Source of the DNA: Ceratobasidium sp. AG-K
Lineage: Eukaryota; Basidiomycota; Agaricomycetes; Cantharellales; Ceratobasidiaceae
Reading direction: 5' to 3'
NCBI GenBank assembly: GCA_037039685.1
Contig: JAWNGF010000006.1
Location: forward strand, 186,001 to 250,000
DNA: 64,000 nt
The position numbers and the translations under genes were made by a program. This document shows, piece after piece, positions 9,947 through 21,210 of this stretch (position 1 is the stretch's first letter; every line of letters starts with the position of its first letter). The notes under the pieces were generated by a model. The model did no database searches. It saw nothing but the letters and a program-made list of their open reading frames with translations, and was not told the origin of the DNA.

Positions 9947-12900
9947 TTTTGGTAGCAGAGAAGGTTTAATGAATAGAGTGAAGAGCGAAGATTGGAGTAG
10001 TTGCAAGTTTTGCAGATAACGCTACTCGTCGTTCCCTCCCTCCCTTTTATCTTCCCTGGGACATAGTTAGATGGCGTGGGAGCTTTGGGGTGTCGGCGTA
10101 GAAGGTCCCTGATGATGCTTGAGAGGTGACCAAAATCTTCCGCTCTTTGTTCTGTGTCTTCCTCACTTCCATAACCCTTCCATCTGACCCTGTAAAAAAG
10201 ACCGTCCTTTGTCTCCTTCCAGTCCAGAATCTTCTCTACTTCATATTCCTCCTCTCCTTCTTCTGTTATGATCGGCGGTGGTCGGGGTTGGTTACGACTG
10301 AATTCAGTGTCTCCTTTGTAAGGGCTCAGTAGATCGATGTGGAAAACAGGGTGCACCCTCATTGTTGCCGGTAAATCAAGCTCATAAGCGTGTGACCCTA
10401 TCCGTTGCTTCACAATGAATGGCCCGTGCTTTTTGTTATCCAGTTTCTTTGAAGGTCTCTTTGTCTGAATGTTCTTTCCCAGCAACCAAACTAGATCTCC
10501 TTCTTGGTACTCGTTCTTCGGATCTTCTTCTGGGAGTCTTTGGGTTTCCATTGATGCAATTGCTTCGTCCCGGATTTTACGCCATTTTCCTGTGATGTTG
10601 TTTGCTTCTGGAACCGTTGATTCTTCTGTTGAGATGTTCCACAGTGGTTCCCTTCCATAGACAATCTCGAAGGGAGAACTACCTGTTATGCGGTGCTTCT
10701 GTAGATTGTAGCTAAATTCCGCAATTGGTAACAAGTCCGCCCAATCATCCTGCCGGTAGTTGACGAACAATCGTAGCCAGCCTTCCATCCATTGATTGAT
10801 TCTCTCCGTTACTCCGTCTGTTTGGGGGTGGTAGGCAGTACTGAAACGTGGGCTAGTTCCAATTCTCTCATAGACGGCCTTCATAAGTCTGGAATTGAAA
10901 GTAGTTCCTTGGTCTGAGATCGTGCTCTTTGGAAAACCGTGTAGTTTCCAAACATTTGTGATGAAAAGATTTGCAAGGTCGCTTGCCGTGTGAGATTCCT
11001 TGCAGGGTATGAAGTGTGCCATTCTTGAGAATCGGTCCACCACTACTAAGATGCTATCTGATCCCTTGGACTTTGGTAATTTTACCACGAAGTCGAACGC
11101 TATGTCTTCCCATGGCCCTTTTGGAATTTCCAGAGGCTTGATCGGGACTATTGACTTCGATCCCTTTGTCTGTTGGCAGGTTTCGCATGATTCCACGTAT
11201 CTGTTTACGCCTTGTTTCATTCCTGGCCAGAAGTATCTTCTCGATATTAGTTCCAAAGTTCTAGCCTGTCCTGGATGTCCTGCGATTTTCGAGTCGTGAT
11301 GAATTCGCATGATGGCCAGTCTGGATTCCTTATCTTCTGGCACGTAGATCCTTCCCTTGAACCATAATAGTCCCTCCTTGAAATCATAATCCTTCGCGCT
11401 GTGTTGTAGGGTCCTTGGCAACGTTTCCCTTGACTTGCAGATCTCTTTGATTCGTGTTAGTCCTTCATCTGTTTCCTGCGCTTCTTTGATAGTCTCTATG
11501 ATGTTCGTGTCTACTTGTCCCATAAATCCTTTGAACTTTTCGACGGATATCATAACTTGTTCCGGCGTGGGAGTGTCTTCATGGTCGGATCGTCTAGACA
11601 ATAGGTCCGGTTTAGAAGACAGGATTCCCGGTCGGTATATGATATCAAAGTTATAGGAAGCAAGCAATTGATGCCATCTTGCGTGTCGCCGGTTGAAAGT
11701 TCTTGCTTCCTTCCAGAACTGTAGGTTCCTATGATCGGTGTAGATGGTGATGGGGTCTCTTGTTCCTTCTAGGTATAGTCTCCAATGTGTTAAGGCTTCA
11801 ATGATTGCCATGAGTTCCTTATCGTGGACGTCGTCGTCAGGGGCTTTGCTAATCGGCTGAAATTTGGTACGAATCTTCGGTAGAAATTCGCGAATCCTAA
11901 GAATGCTTGGACCTGCTTGACTGTTTTTGGTTCCTTCCACTCCTTTATTGCCTTGACCTTTTCTTCTTCCATAGAAATACCCGTATCGCTGATTCCAAGT
12001 CCAGTGTACGTTAACTTGGTGACAAAGAATTCGCATTTTGGAAGCTTTGCGAAAAGATTTTCTTCCAGTAAGATCTTTAGTACTCTTCTGACATCCACGG
12101 TATGTTGGCTTCTGTTCTTGGAGAAGACCAGGATGTCGTCAATGTATACAATGACACATACGTCGATAAGATCGTGGAAAATGTGATTCATATATCTTTG
12201 GAAGATGGCGGGCGCGTTTTTTAGTCCGAAAGGCATGACGACGTATTCGAAGAGTCCTTCTTTTGTTCTGAAAGCTGTCTTCCATTCGTCGCCTTCCCTA
12301 ATTCTGATGTTGTTGAAACCCATGCGTAGGTCAATCTTGGAGAAAATCTTTGCGTCCTTGATTTTATCCAGGAGGTCTTCCATTAGGGGCATAGGGAATC
12401 TGTCGTCCTTTGTAATGGCGTTTACTCCTCTGAGGTCTTGAACAAGTCGTAGCTGGCGGACTGCTCCTGGATTCTTTGGTTCGATGGGTTTTTTTACAAA
12501 GAAACAAGGTGATGCAATGGGTGATTTGCTTGGTCAAATCTTTCCTGCTGCGATTTCTTCATCCAGGTATTCTCTTAGTGCAATTGATTCTGCCGGGGAG
12601 AGCGGGATTGGTCTAGCCGGCTTCGGAAGTTCAGCTCCTTCCTTGAAATCGATGGCACAGTCGTATGGTCGATGATCTGGGATTCTTTTGAATTTCTCTT
12701 CACTGAAGACATTGGCAAATTCCTTGAATTCTTCTGGTAGGTTGTCTATTGAGGCCGTTCTTGCCTGTATGGGTTCTGACAGCCATGATATATGCTTTGT
12801 TCTCCAATCAATGACCGGGTTTGCTTCTTCAAACCATTCCAGTCCCAGGATAAGTTTAGTTTCCCCAGTAGGCATGGCAAAGAAGACTTGTTTAAAGGTT

Positions 12901-13202
12901 CTTCCTTCCACTTCTAGTTCTAGCCTTGCCTTGAAGCGTATTTGGTGAGAGAGTTCCTTTCCCTGGATACCAATTACTTTTCTCGGAGTGGAAAGTTCCA
13001 TGAGTGGGATGTTGTTGGATCGAGCCCAAGAGATGTCCAAGAAGTTTTTTGATGCTCCAGAATCGATGAGGGTTGGGATAGGTTCTGTGATTCCGGCAAC
13101 GTTTGCATAAACAATGGTTGACTCATTTGTTGCTCTAAGGTACATTGTTTCCGTTGCCGGTCTGTTGGTCTCTCCACACACAGTTAGAGGGAGACCCCTT
13201 CT
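9511..13202 (-). pseudogene. A3 pol, deleted and frameshifted
   Basis: The domain order is as in A2: protease and the RT start (frame from 13202), then RT (12392 to about 11835, with YIDD), then integrase and chromodomain (about 11834 to 9950). There are two lesions. TGA at 12534-12536 separates protease from RT. At 11834/11835, 244 bases present in A2 (4946-5189) are missing, removing the RNase H catalytic start (TDASG) and changing frame. The deletion ends share GTCGT, suggesting a microhomology event. The frame again runs on to 9511 across ORF3. Confidence 0.9.
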
Positions 13203-13208
13203 TTTCCC
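13167..13208 (-). promoter_or_regulatory. A3 programmed -1 frameshift signal
   Basis: Heptamer GGGAAAA (13208-13202), a 5-base spacer and the GGTCTC/GAGACC stem, exactly as in A1 and A2. Confidence 0.75.
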
Positions 13209-15181
13209 GAGTCTTCCACAATTGTTGCCTCCCTTCCTTTAACGCTGGGTTCTGTCGTTATCCATTCCTTGGACGGGCACTTGAATGACCGGTGTCCCTC
13301 CTGTCCACATTTCAAGCAGCGGTTGCTTGCTATCCTTGCCTTGTAAACTTTGTCAGGGAGCCGCTTTGTAGAGGATTGTCCGCTGGTGGTTGGTTGGGCT
13401 GCTTTCTTTCCTGTGGAGGTCTTGATTTGTTGTAATTTCTGGTCAATAGAGATTGCGATAGAGATCCATCGGTCAAGTGATAGCTCCCGCTCCGTTCCGT
13501 CCTCGTTAATTAGGGTTAATTCAAATCGGGCTAGTTCGGTTTTTACTTCAGGCTTCAGTCCTTCCTTGAATTGGTTGATTAGGGCTTCTTGTCCCCAGTT
13601 TACGTCTACCAGAAGGTAACGGAATTCCGAAGCATAGTTTGCTACCGAGTTGTTCTGTTTGCATTTGCGAATGTCCGATTCGGCTTTAGCCTTTTTGTTA
13701 GGGTCGCTGAACTGTTCCATGAAGTGTGCTTTGAAACTTTCCCATGAGGCGAGATTTTGGTTGTTTTCTCCTTGGTTGAGCGATCGTAAGAGTACTTGTG
13801 CCCAGTGAGTGGCGGCCTTGTTCTCAGACTTGAAGTTTGCTAGGGCTTCGCGGATCCTTTCTTCGTTGGAAGTGTATTGATCGCCTAAGCGTACAAAGTA
13901 GCTTTCCATTTGTGTGATGAACATTTCGGCGCCTTCTCCCTTCTTTCCGTCGAAGGCCTCTGGGCGAGTTACCTTGGGACGACGTGAACTGCTACCGACG
14001 TTTGGGTTTTCGGTCAGCCTTTGGATTCTTAGTTCTAATTCGTCGATCCTGGTAGATTCCGCATCTGGATGAGGTGGAGAATTTGATCGCCTAGACGGAA
14101 TTCCGTGTAGGGACGCTTCGTCCATTTCTTCTCTCATATTATTGATGGTTTCCTGAACTTCAGTAATTTTAGTAGTGAAGGATGCTCCCTCCTGTCGCAA
14201 GGTTTCTAGTCCTTGTGTTACTGCTTCATTCCATTCAAGTTGTGCTTGTCTGGTGGTATTGAGTTCTTCGCGTACATTGTTCACTAGTCCTTGGGTGTTG
14301 GTGACTTCATTTCGAAGGCGGGTTACGTCTTGCCCGACTAGGAAGGAGTTATGTTCGCCATTTCTTGCCGAGTTCAGAATATCCGTTAAGGTGCCTTGCA
14401 GGGTGTTGATGGAATCGTTAAAAATTTGTTGGTTGTTTGCTAGAACCTGTGTGATCTGCTCTAGACCGGTAAGCCTTCGATCTATAGTGACTCTCATGCT
14501 GTCTATAACCCTAAGGGTGGCGTTGTGTCTTCCTTCTAGAAGATCGTCCAGGTCGTCCAGATTACTGATCACAGCCCTAGTGCTAGCGCTGGAACTTGAG
14601 CTTGAGCTTCCTGGATCACCGGCGCTCTGTTGTACCGGGGCCGATTGTCCAGAGTAACCCTGTGGGACATATGGTGGTGCTGGGATCGCTGGTGTAACGG
14701 GTTGGGAAGCCATTGGAATAGGTCCTGCGTTGGTGATGGTTCCTCCAATTTGGGGGACTGTAGGGACATTCGGAATGTGTGGTGTAGGGGGGGGTCTAAT
14801 GGGAACAAGTGACACGCCCCCATGAGCCTCAGGTTGGGGAGAAAAGAATTGTCTCCTAGTCCCTAGTGGCCACAAGGGACGTGATGGCCCTGGGCTTCCA
14901 GTTGGAATACGAATCGCTGCTGGAGTGGGGTCATTTGTGAGATCTCCTGGTTCTCTACTCGTGATAGTGGGTTCTTCTTCCTGCACTGTTGTCATGTCTG
15001 CGATGCCGAACGCTCCTGGCATTGATGTCTGGCTTTGGGAGCGTGATCGGGCAGGGCCTCCTGCTTGAATTTGTGCAAGATCTTGTTCGTTTAGTGATCC
15101 TGTGGGCCTCGCTGCCCGACTGGGTCCTCTTCTTGATATAGTGGATGAGGGGCGTGACCCTCCGTCCTCTTGAATAGACAT
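13184..15181 (-). CDS. A3 Gag polyprotein
   Basis: This is an intact 665-residue Gag with the same layout as the A2 Gag: a proline-rich N-terminus, a coiled-coil-like middle, a Retrotrans_gag core near residues 440-560, and the CLKCGQEGHRSFKC zinc knuckle near residue 625. The two differ by only a scatter of substitutions. It starts with ATG 28 bases from the 5' LTR and ends in TAA inside the frameshift stem-loop. Because A3 Pol is damaged, this Gag may help package other family A RNAs (inference). Confidence 0.93.
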   Translation of the reverse strand: MSIQEDGGSRPSSTISRRGPSRAARPTGSLNEQDLAQIQAGGPARSRSQSQTSMPGAFGIADMTTVQEEEPTITSREPGDLTNDPTPAAIRIPTGSPGPSRPLWPLGTRRQFFSPQPEAHGGVSLVPIRPPPTPHIPNVPTVPQIGGTITNAGPIPMASQPVTPAIPAPPYVPQGYSGQSAPVQQSAGDPGSSSSSSSASTRAVISNLDDLDDLLEGRHNATLRVIDSMRVTIDRRLTGLEQITQVLANNQQIFNDSINTLQGTLTDILNSARNGEHNSFLVGQDVTRLRNEVTNTQGLVNNVREELNTTRQAQLEWNEAVTQGLETLRQEGASFTTKITEVQETINNMREEMDEASLHGIPSRRSNSPPHPDAESTRIDELELRIQRLTENPNVGSSSRRPKVTRPEAFDGKKGEGAEMFITQMESYFVRLGDQYTSNEERIREALANFKSENKAATHWAQVLLRSLNQGENNQNLASWESFKAHFMEQFSDPNKKAKAESDIRKCKQNNSVANYASEFRYLLVDVNWGQEALINQFKEGLKPEVKTELARFELTLINEDGTERELSLDRWISIAISIDQKLQQIKTSTGKKAAQPTTSGQSSTKRLPDKVYKARIASNRCLKCGQEGHRSFKCPSKEWITTEPSVKGREATIVEDSGKEGVSL

Positions 15182-15195
15182 ACTGTTTGTTGTTA

Positions 15196-15207
15196 AGCTT
15201 GTTTTGT
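15196..15207 (-). other. A3 primer binding site, self-priming type
   Basis: ACAAAACAAGCT in element sense, two bases from the 5' LTR, complementary to the predicted RNA 5' end in the LTR. Confidence 0.65.
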
Positions 15208-15209
15208 AA

Positions 15210-15667
15210 TGTCGTAAGCTTCTTCTTGGTGGCTATGAGACAAGCCGCAATAGAGAGTGGACGGCACTAAGACCTAAGTGACCTCTTGAACCGCAACACA
15301 CTTAAGCGTCTGTAGGCTCTTGAGGGTAGGGGTGGTTCTAAGTGTCACTCGGAGGGGATGTTTTGACGAGACAAAACAAGCTGGGGTTTCCAGGCTTGTA
15401 GGTCCTCTATATATATTCACAAAAGTGGCCGAGTCATACAAGGCGCAGCCACATGAGTCAACGCAGTCAACCAGTCAGGAGTGTCCATGTGAGTCATGCT
15501 GTATGAACAGACATGACTCGTACAAAGCACAGCCGCGTTACACAATGTAACAGAATAACCACAAGAAGGTGGCAACGCGGCAAACGGAAACGGAAACACA
15601 ACAGAAAAGAAGGGAACAGACGGGCGAGACAACAGGCGAGTCCGATGGAGTGAGCTGGCTCACAACA
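15210..15667 (-). repeat. A3 5' LTR
   Basis: This is the 458-bp LTR driving A3 leftwards. It carries the TATATATA box near 15408-15416 and the TGACTC/GAGTCA cluster (about 15430-15525). Confidence 0.95.
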
Positions 15668-15672
15668 GAGGG
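15668..15672. repeat. Target site duplication of A3, right copy (GAGGG)
   Basis: Second copy of the GAGGG found at 8677-8681. Confidence 0.95.
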
Positions 15673-16011
15673 TAGGGGTGGTTCTAAGTGTCACTCAGAG
15701 GGGATGTTTTGACGAGACAAAACAAGCTGGGGTTACCAGGCTTGTTGGTCCTCTATATATATAAAGAAGTGGCCGAGTCATACAAAGTGCAGCCACATGA
15801 GTCATAACAGTCAACCAGTCAGGAGTGTCCATGTGAGTCATGCTGTATGAACAGACATGACTCGTACAAAGCACAGCCGCGTTACACAATGTAACAGTAT
15901 AACCACAAGAAGGTGGCAACGCGGCAAACGGAAACGGGAAACGTAACACAAGGAGGGAAACAGGCGGGCGAGACAGCAGGCGAGTCCGATGGAGTGAGCT
16001 AGCTCACGACA
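15673..16011 (-). repeat. A2 5' LTR, second part (339 bp)
   Basis: Continuation of the LTR begun at 8565-8681, ending CTCACGACA. It includes the LTR promoter of A2. Confidence 0.95.
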
Positions 16012-16016
16012 CAACG
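16012..16016. repeat. Target site duplication of A2, right copy (CAACG)
   Basis: Second copy of CAACG, after which A1 gag resumes in frame. Confidence 0.95.
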
Positions 16017-17293
16017 GGTTAGAACAATCCACTCAGGTCTTAGCAAATAATCAACAAATATTCAATGATTCCATCAACACCCTACAAGGAACACTCACGG
16101 ATATCCTCAATGCCTCAAGAAATAGCGAACATAATACCTTCCTAGTAGGGCAAGATGTAACCAGACTACGAAATGAGGTCACAAACACACAAGGACTAGT
16201 AAACAATATCCGCAAGGAACTCAATACCACTAGGCAAGGGCAATTTGAATGGAACGAAGCAGTAACTCAGGGGCTAGAAAACCTACGACAAGAAGGAAAC
16301 GCTACCGCTACAAAGGTCACAACAATACAAGAAACCATCAACAACCTTCGGGAAGAGATGGACGAAGCTTCCCTGCATGCTGAGCATCTTTCTAGACGAT
16401 CAAATTCCCCACCACATCCAGAAGCAGAATCAACCAGGATCGAGGATCTAGAACAAAGGCTTCAACGGTTGACCAACGCCAGCAGAAGAACACTTTGCCC
16501 TAAAGTTACACGCCCAGATTCCTTCGACGGAAAAAAGGGAGAAGGCACTGAAATGTTCATGACCCAAATGGAAAGTTATTTCGTCCAACTAGGCAATCAA
16601 TATAACTCACATGAAGAACGTATCCGCGAAGCACTTGCCAACTTCAAATCAGAAAACAAGGCGGCCACCCATTGGGCACAAGTACTGCTCCGATCACTAA
16701 ACCAGGGAGAAAATATTGAAAACCTAGCCTCATGGGAAAACTTCAAAATCCACTTCATGGAACAATTTAGCGACCCCAACAAAAAGGCAAAGGCCAAAAT
16801 CGATATCAGGAAATGCAAACAGAACAATTCAGTAGCAAACTATGCTTCTGAATTCCGTTACTTATTGGTCGACATCAACTGGGGACAGGAAGCACTGATC
16901 AATCAATTCAAGGAAGGCCTGAAACCTGAAGTAAAGACCAAACTAGCTCGATTCGAATTGACCCTAATTAACAAGGACGGAACGGAGCGGGAGCTGTCAC
17001 TGGATCGGTGGATCTCTATTGCAATCTCTATTGACCAGAAATTGCAACAAATCAAGACCTCTACAGGAAAGAGGACACCTCAAGCAACCACCAGCGGACA
17101 AACCTCTACAAAGCGGCTACCCGATGAAGTCTACAAAGCAAGGATAGCAACCAACCGCTGCCTGAAGTGCAGACAAGAAGGACACCGTTCATTCAAATGC
17201 CCGTCCAAGGAATGGATTACAACGGAACCTAGCATTAAAGGAAGGGAAGCAACAATTACAGAAGACTTGGGAAAAGAAGGGGTCTCCCTCTAA
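16012..17293 (+). pseudogene. A1 gag, 3' part
   Basis: This is the remainder of A1 Gag, in frame with 1072-1795 once A2 is removed. It has the coiled-coil-like stretch (from QVLANNQQIF), the Retrotrans_gag core (WENFKIHFMEQF) and the zinc knuckle, in which A1 has Arg in place of the Gly after the second Cys (CLKCRQEGH). There are no stops until TAA at 17291-17293. The gene is split only by the nested insertion. Confidence 0.9.
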
Positions 17294-17310
17294 CTGTGTG
17301 TGGAGAGACC
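17269..17310 (+). promoter_or_regulatory. A1 programmed -1 frameshift signal
   Basis: GGGAAAA at 17269-17275 is read in the Gag frame as G-GGA-AAA. A 5-base spacer (17276-17280) leads to a stem of GGTCTC (17281-17286) with GAGACC (17305-17310). The pol frame is open only from 17239 onward, so the gag/pol overlap is 55 bases and contains this signal. After a -1 slip the next codon is AGA at 17275, in the pol frame. Spacing and heptamer match the rules known for -1 frameshifting. Confidence 0.75.
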
Positions 17311-20300
17311 AAAGAACTGGCAACGGAAACAATGTACTTTAGAGCAACAAATGAGTCAACCATTGTTTATGCAAACGTTGCCGGAATCACAGAACTTATC
17401 CCAACTCTCATCGATTCTGGAGCATCTAGGAATTTCTTGGACATCTCTTGGGCTCGATCCAACAATATTCCTCTCATAGAACTGTCCACTCCAAGAAAAG
17501 TAATTGGTATCCAGGGGAGGGAACTCTCTCACCAACTACGCTTCAAAGCTAAGCTAGAACTAGACGTGGAAGGAAGAACCTTCAAACAAGTCTTCTTTGC
17601 GATGCCTACTGGGGAAACTAAGCTTATCCTAGGACTGGAATGGTTAGAAGAAGCAAACCCAGTCATCGACTGGAGAACGAAGCACATATTGTGGCGGCCA
17701 GAACCCATCCAAGCAAAGACGGCCTCCATAGACGACCTACCCGAGGAATTCAAGGAATTTGCCGATGTCTTCAGTGAAGAGAAGTTCAAAAGGATCCCAG
17801 ATCATTGCCCATATGACTGCGCCATCGACTTCAAGGAAGGAGCTGAACTGCCGAAACCGGCCAGGCCTATCCCACTCTCTCCAGCAGAATCAATTGCACT
17901 AAGAGAATACTTGGATGAAGAAATTGCAGCAGGGAAAATTCGACCAAGCAAGTCACCTATCGCATCACCTTGTTTCTTTGTCAAAAAACCTATCGATCAA
18001 AAAAATCCAGGGGCAGTACGCCAATTACGACTTGTTCACGACCTCAGAGGAGTAAACGCCATTACAAAGGATGACAGATTCCCAATGCCTCTAATGGAAG
18101 ATCTACTGGATAAAATCAAGGACGCAAAAATTTTCTCCAAAATCGATCTACGCATGGGTTTCAACAATATCAGAATTAGGGAAGGCGACGAATGGAAAAC
18201 AGCTTTCAGAACAAAAGAAGGACTGTTTGAATATGTTGTCATGCCTTTTGGATTAAAAAACGCGCCCGCCATCTTCCAGAGATATATGAATCACATTTTC
18301 CATGATCTTATCGACGTATGTGTCATTGTTTACATTGACGACATCCTAGTATTCTCTAAGGACAGAAGCCAACATACCGCGGATGTCAGAAGAGTACTAA
18401 AAATCTTACTGGAGGAAAATCTTTTTGCGAAGCTTCCAAAATGCGAATTCTTTGTCACCAAATTGACATACACTGGACTTGGAATCAGCAATTCGGGCAT
18501 CTCTATGGACAAAGAAAAGGTCAAGGCAATAAAGGAATGGAAGGAACCAAAAACAGTCAAGCAGGTCCAAGCATTCCTAGGATTCGCAAATTTCTACCAA
18601 AGATTTGTACCAAATTTCAGCCGATTAGCAAAACCCCTGACAAGCTTAACAAGAAAGGAGTACAAATGGGAATGGGGAAACAATCAACAGGAAGTGTTTG
18701 AATCCCTAAAGGCAGAAATCAGCAAGGAACCAACTCTACGCCATCCAAACCCGGACAAACCCTTTTTTTTGGAAACAGACGCAAGCGGAGTAGCAATGGG
18801 AGCAATTCTGTCACAAAGGCAAGATGACGGCTACCTACACCCTATTGCCTTTCTTTCAAAATCTTTCAACGAGGCTCAGCTCAACTACGACGTCCACAAT
18901 AAAGAACTTATGGCAATTATAGAATCCTTAACACACTGGAGGCTGTACCTTGAAGGAACAAAGGACCCTATCACCATCTACACCGATCATAGGAACCTAC
19001 AGTTCTGGAAAGAAGCAAGAACATTTAACCGTCAACACACGAGATGGCACCAATTGCTTGCTTCTTATAACTTTGACATCATATACCGCCCTGGCATCCT
19101 GTCATCTAAACCGGACCTATTGTCAAGACGACCAGACCATGAAGACACACCCATGCCCGAACAAGTCATGATATCTGTCGAAAGGTTCAAGGGGTTTATG
19201 GGACAAGTAGACACAGACATCATAGAGACTATCAAGGAGGCACAGGAGACAGACGAAGGGTTGGCACAAATCAAGGAACTCTGCAAATCGAGAGAAACGC
19301 TACCAAAAGCCCTACAACACAGTGCAAAAGAATACGATTTCAAAGAAGGACTTTTATGGTTCAAAGGAAGAATTTATGTGCCTGAAGATAAAGAAGCCAG
19401 GCTGGCCATCATGCGAGTCCACCACGACTCAAAAATTGCGGGTCATCAAGGACAAGCTAGAACGTTGGAACTAATATCAAGAAGATACTTCTGGCTGGGA
19501 ATGAAGCAAAGCGTAAACAGATATGTAGAATCCTGTGAAACTTGCCAACGGACAAAGGGATCAAAATCGATAGTTCCGGTCAAGCCTCTGGAGATTCCAA
19601 AAGGACCGTGGGAGGACATAGCGTTCGACTTCATAGTGAAATTACCAAAATCCAGAGGATCAGATAGCATCTTAGTAGTGGTGGACCGATTCTCAAGAAT
19701 GGCGCACTTCATACCCTGCAAAGAATCTCACACGGCAAGCGACCTTGCAAATCTTTTTGTCACGAATGTTTGGAAACTGCACGGTTTTCCAAAGAGCACG
19801 ATCTCAGACCGAGGGACTACTTTCAATTCCAGACTTATGAGAGCCATCTATGAGAAGATTGGAACTAGCCCAGGGTTCAGTACGGCCTACCACCCCCAAA
19901 CAGATGGAATAACGGAGAGAATCAATCAATGGATGGAAGGCTGGCTATGATCGTTTGTCAACTACCAGCAGGATGATTGGGCGGACTTATTACCAATTGC
20001 GGAATTCAGCTATAATCTACAGAAGCACCGCGTAACAGGTAGTTCTCCTTTCGAAATTGTCTATGGGAGGGAACCACTGTGGAACATCTCAGCAGAAGAA
20101 TCAGCGGTTCCGGAAGCAAACAACATCACTGGAAAATGGCGTAAAATCCACGATGAAGCAATTGCATCAATGGAAACCCAGAGGCTCCCAGAAGAAGAGC
20201 CAAAAAGAGAGTACAAAGAAGGAGATCTAGTATGGCTGCTGGGAAAGAACATTCAAACAAAAAGACCGTCAAAGAAACTGGATAACAAAAAGCACGGGCC

Positions 20301-21210
20301 ATTTATTGTGAAGCGGAAGATAGGGTCACACGCTTATGAACTCAATTTGCCGGCAACAATGAGGGTGCACCCTTTTTTTCACATTGATTTGCTCAGCCCT
20401 TACAAAGAGGACACTGAATTCAGCCGTAACCAACCCCGACCACCGCCGATAATAACGGAAGAAGGAGAAGAGAAATACAAAGTAGAAAAAATCATGGATT
20501 GGAAGGAAACAAAGGACGGGCTTTTCTACAGGGTCAGATGGAAGGGTTATGGGGACGAAGAAGACACAGAACCAAGGGCAGAAGATTTTGGCCACCTGTC
20601 CAAGATCATCAAGGACTTGCTACGCCGACACCCTGAGGCTCCAACACCGTCCAACTATGTCCCAGGAAAGATAAAAGGGAGGAAGGGAACAACCGGTAGT
20701 GACATCTGGAAAACTTGCAACTACTCCAATCTTCACTCATCACTCTACTCGCTAAATCTTCTCTGTTGCCGACAATGCCTGCCGTTACCCGCTCCACCAT
20801 CGCCACCAACCTCACCCGCGTTCTGGAAGGACCAGCATTTGCTATGGCGAGAATCCTGGACGCTGGGGCCGCCCTCTACGTCTTCAAAAGGTCCCAACAA
20901 AGCTCTGGCAGAATGCACTTTAGGGCGTCGGACGACATTTTGCACTTGGACCTGGGAGAGTTCCAGTGGGTTGGAAAGAAATGGCCGACATGCATGCAAC
21001 TCCTACGAAGGGACATCTTTGTTTGTCGAGGGTGCGCAGCGTTCCAGGTTTCGGAGGTCGTCCTCCTTTCCACCCATATGGTTGGAGTCGTGGAATGGGG
21101 ACAAGAAGGGGCATACTCAAGCAAGTGGGTGCCAGGATACGATGGTAGGCCACCAACACTCCAACCCAGGTGGAACAACACTTGGGATGCCAACTACAAG
21201 AAGGACCTGA
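17275..21210 (+). pseudogene. A1 pol: protease to chromodomain, one premature stop
   Basis: This Pol is in the -1 frame relative to Gag. The first in-frame ATG is far inside, so it must be made as Gag-Pol. It has a protease (LIDSGASRNFL), an RT (YIDD before ILVFS), RNase H (FFLETDASGVAMG), an integrase HHCC domain and DDE core (STISDRGTTFNS, TAYHPQTDG), then a chromodomain (RVRWKGYGDEEDTE). A single TGA at 19948-19950 replaces an Arg codon (CGA) in the integrase. The rest stays in frame. After the chromodomain the frame continues to 21210 over ORF3. Confidence 0.9.

Larger units (their letters stand above)
8682..15667 (-). mobile_element. Ty3/gypsy chromovirus A3, innermost and youngest
   Basis: A3 is a complete family A element on the minus strand, inside the A2 5' LTR. 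Its LTRs (8682-9139 and 15210-15667, 458 bp each) differ by one base by eye. Gag and ORF3 are intact. Pol has a TGA shared with A2 (12534-12536) and a 244-bp deletion relative to A2 that removes the start of RNase H and shifts the frame. It is therefore not autonomous in its present state. Confidence 0.95.
1796..16011 (-). mobile_element. Ty3/gypsy chromovirus A2 (contains nested A3)
   Basis: A2 is a family A element in minus orientation inside the A1 gag. Its 3' LTR is 1796-2251. Its 5' LTR is split by A3 into 8565-8681 and 15673-16011. The two 456-bp LTRs differ at only one base by eye, so it inserted recently. Gag (6539-8536) is intact, pol has one TGA (5889-5891), and ORF3 has two TGAs. 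Confidence 0.95.

Noticed and set aside
19948..19950. In-frame TGA in A1 integrase as possible recoding
   Set aside because: Both sister copies have an Arg codon here and the context (TGA followed by T) does not favour readthrough; simple mutation is the better explanation.
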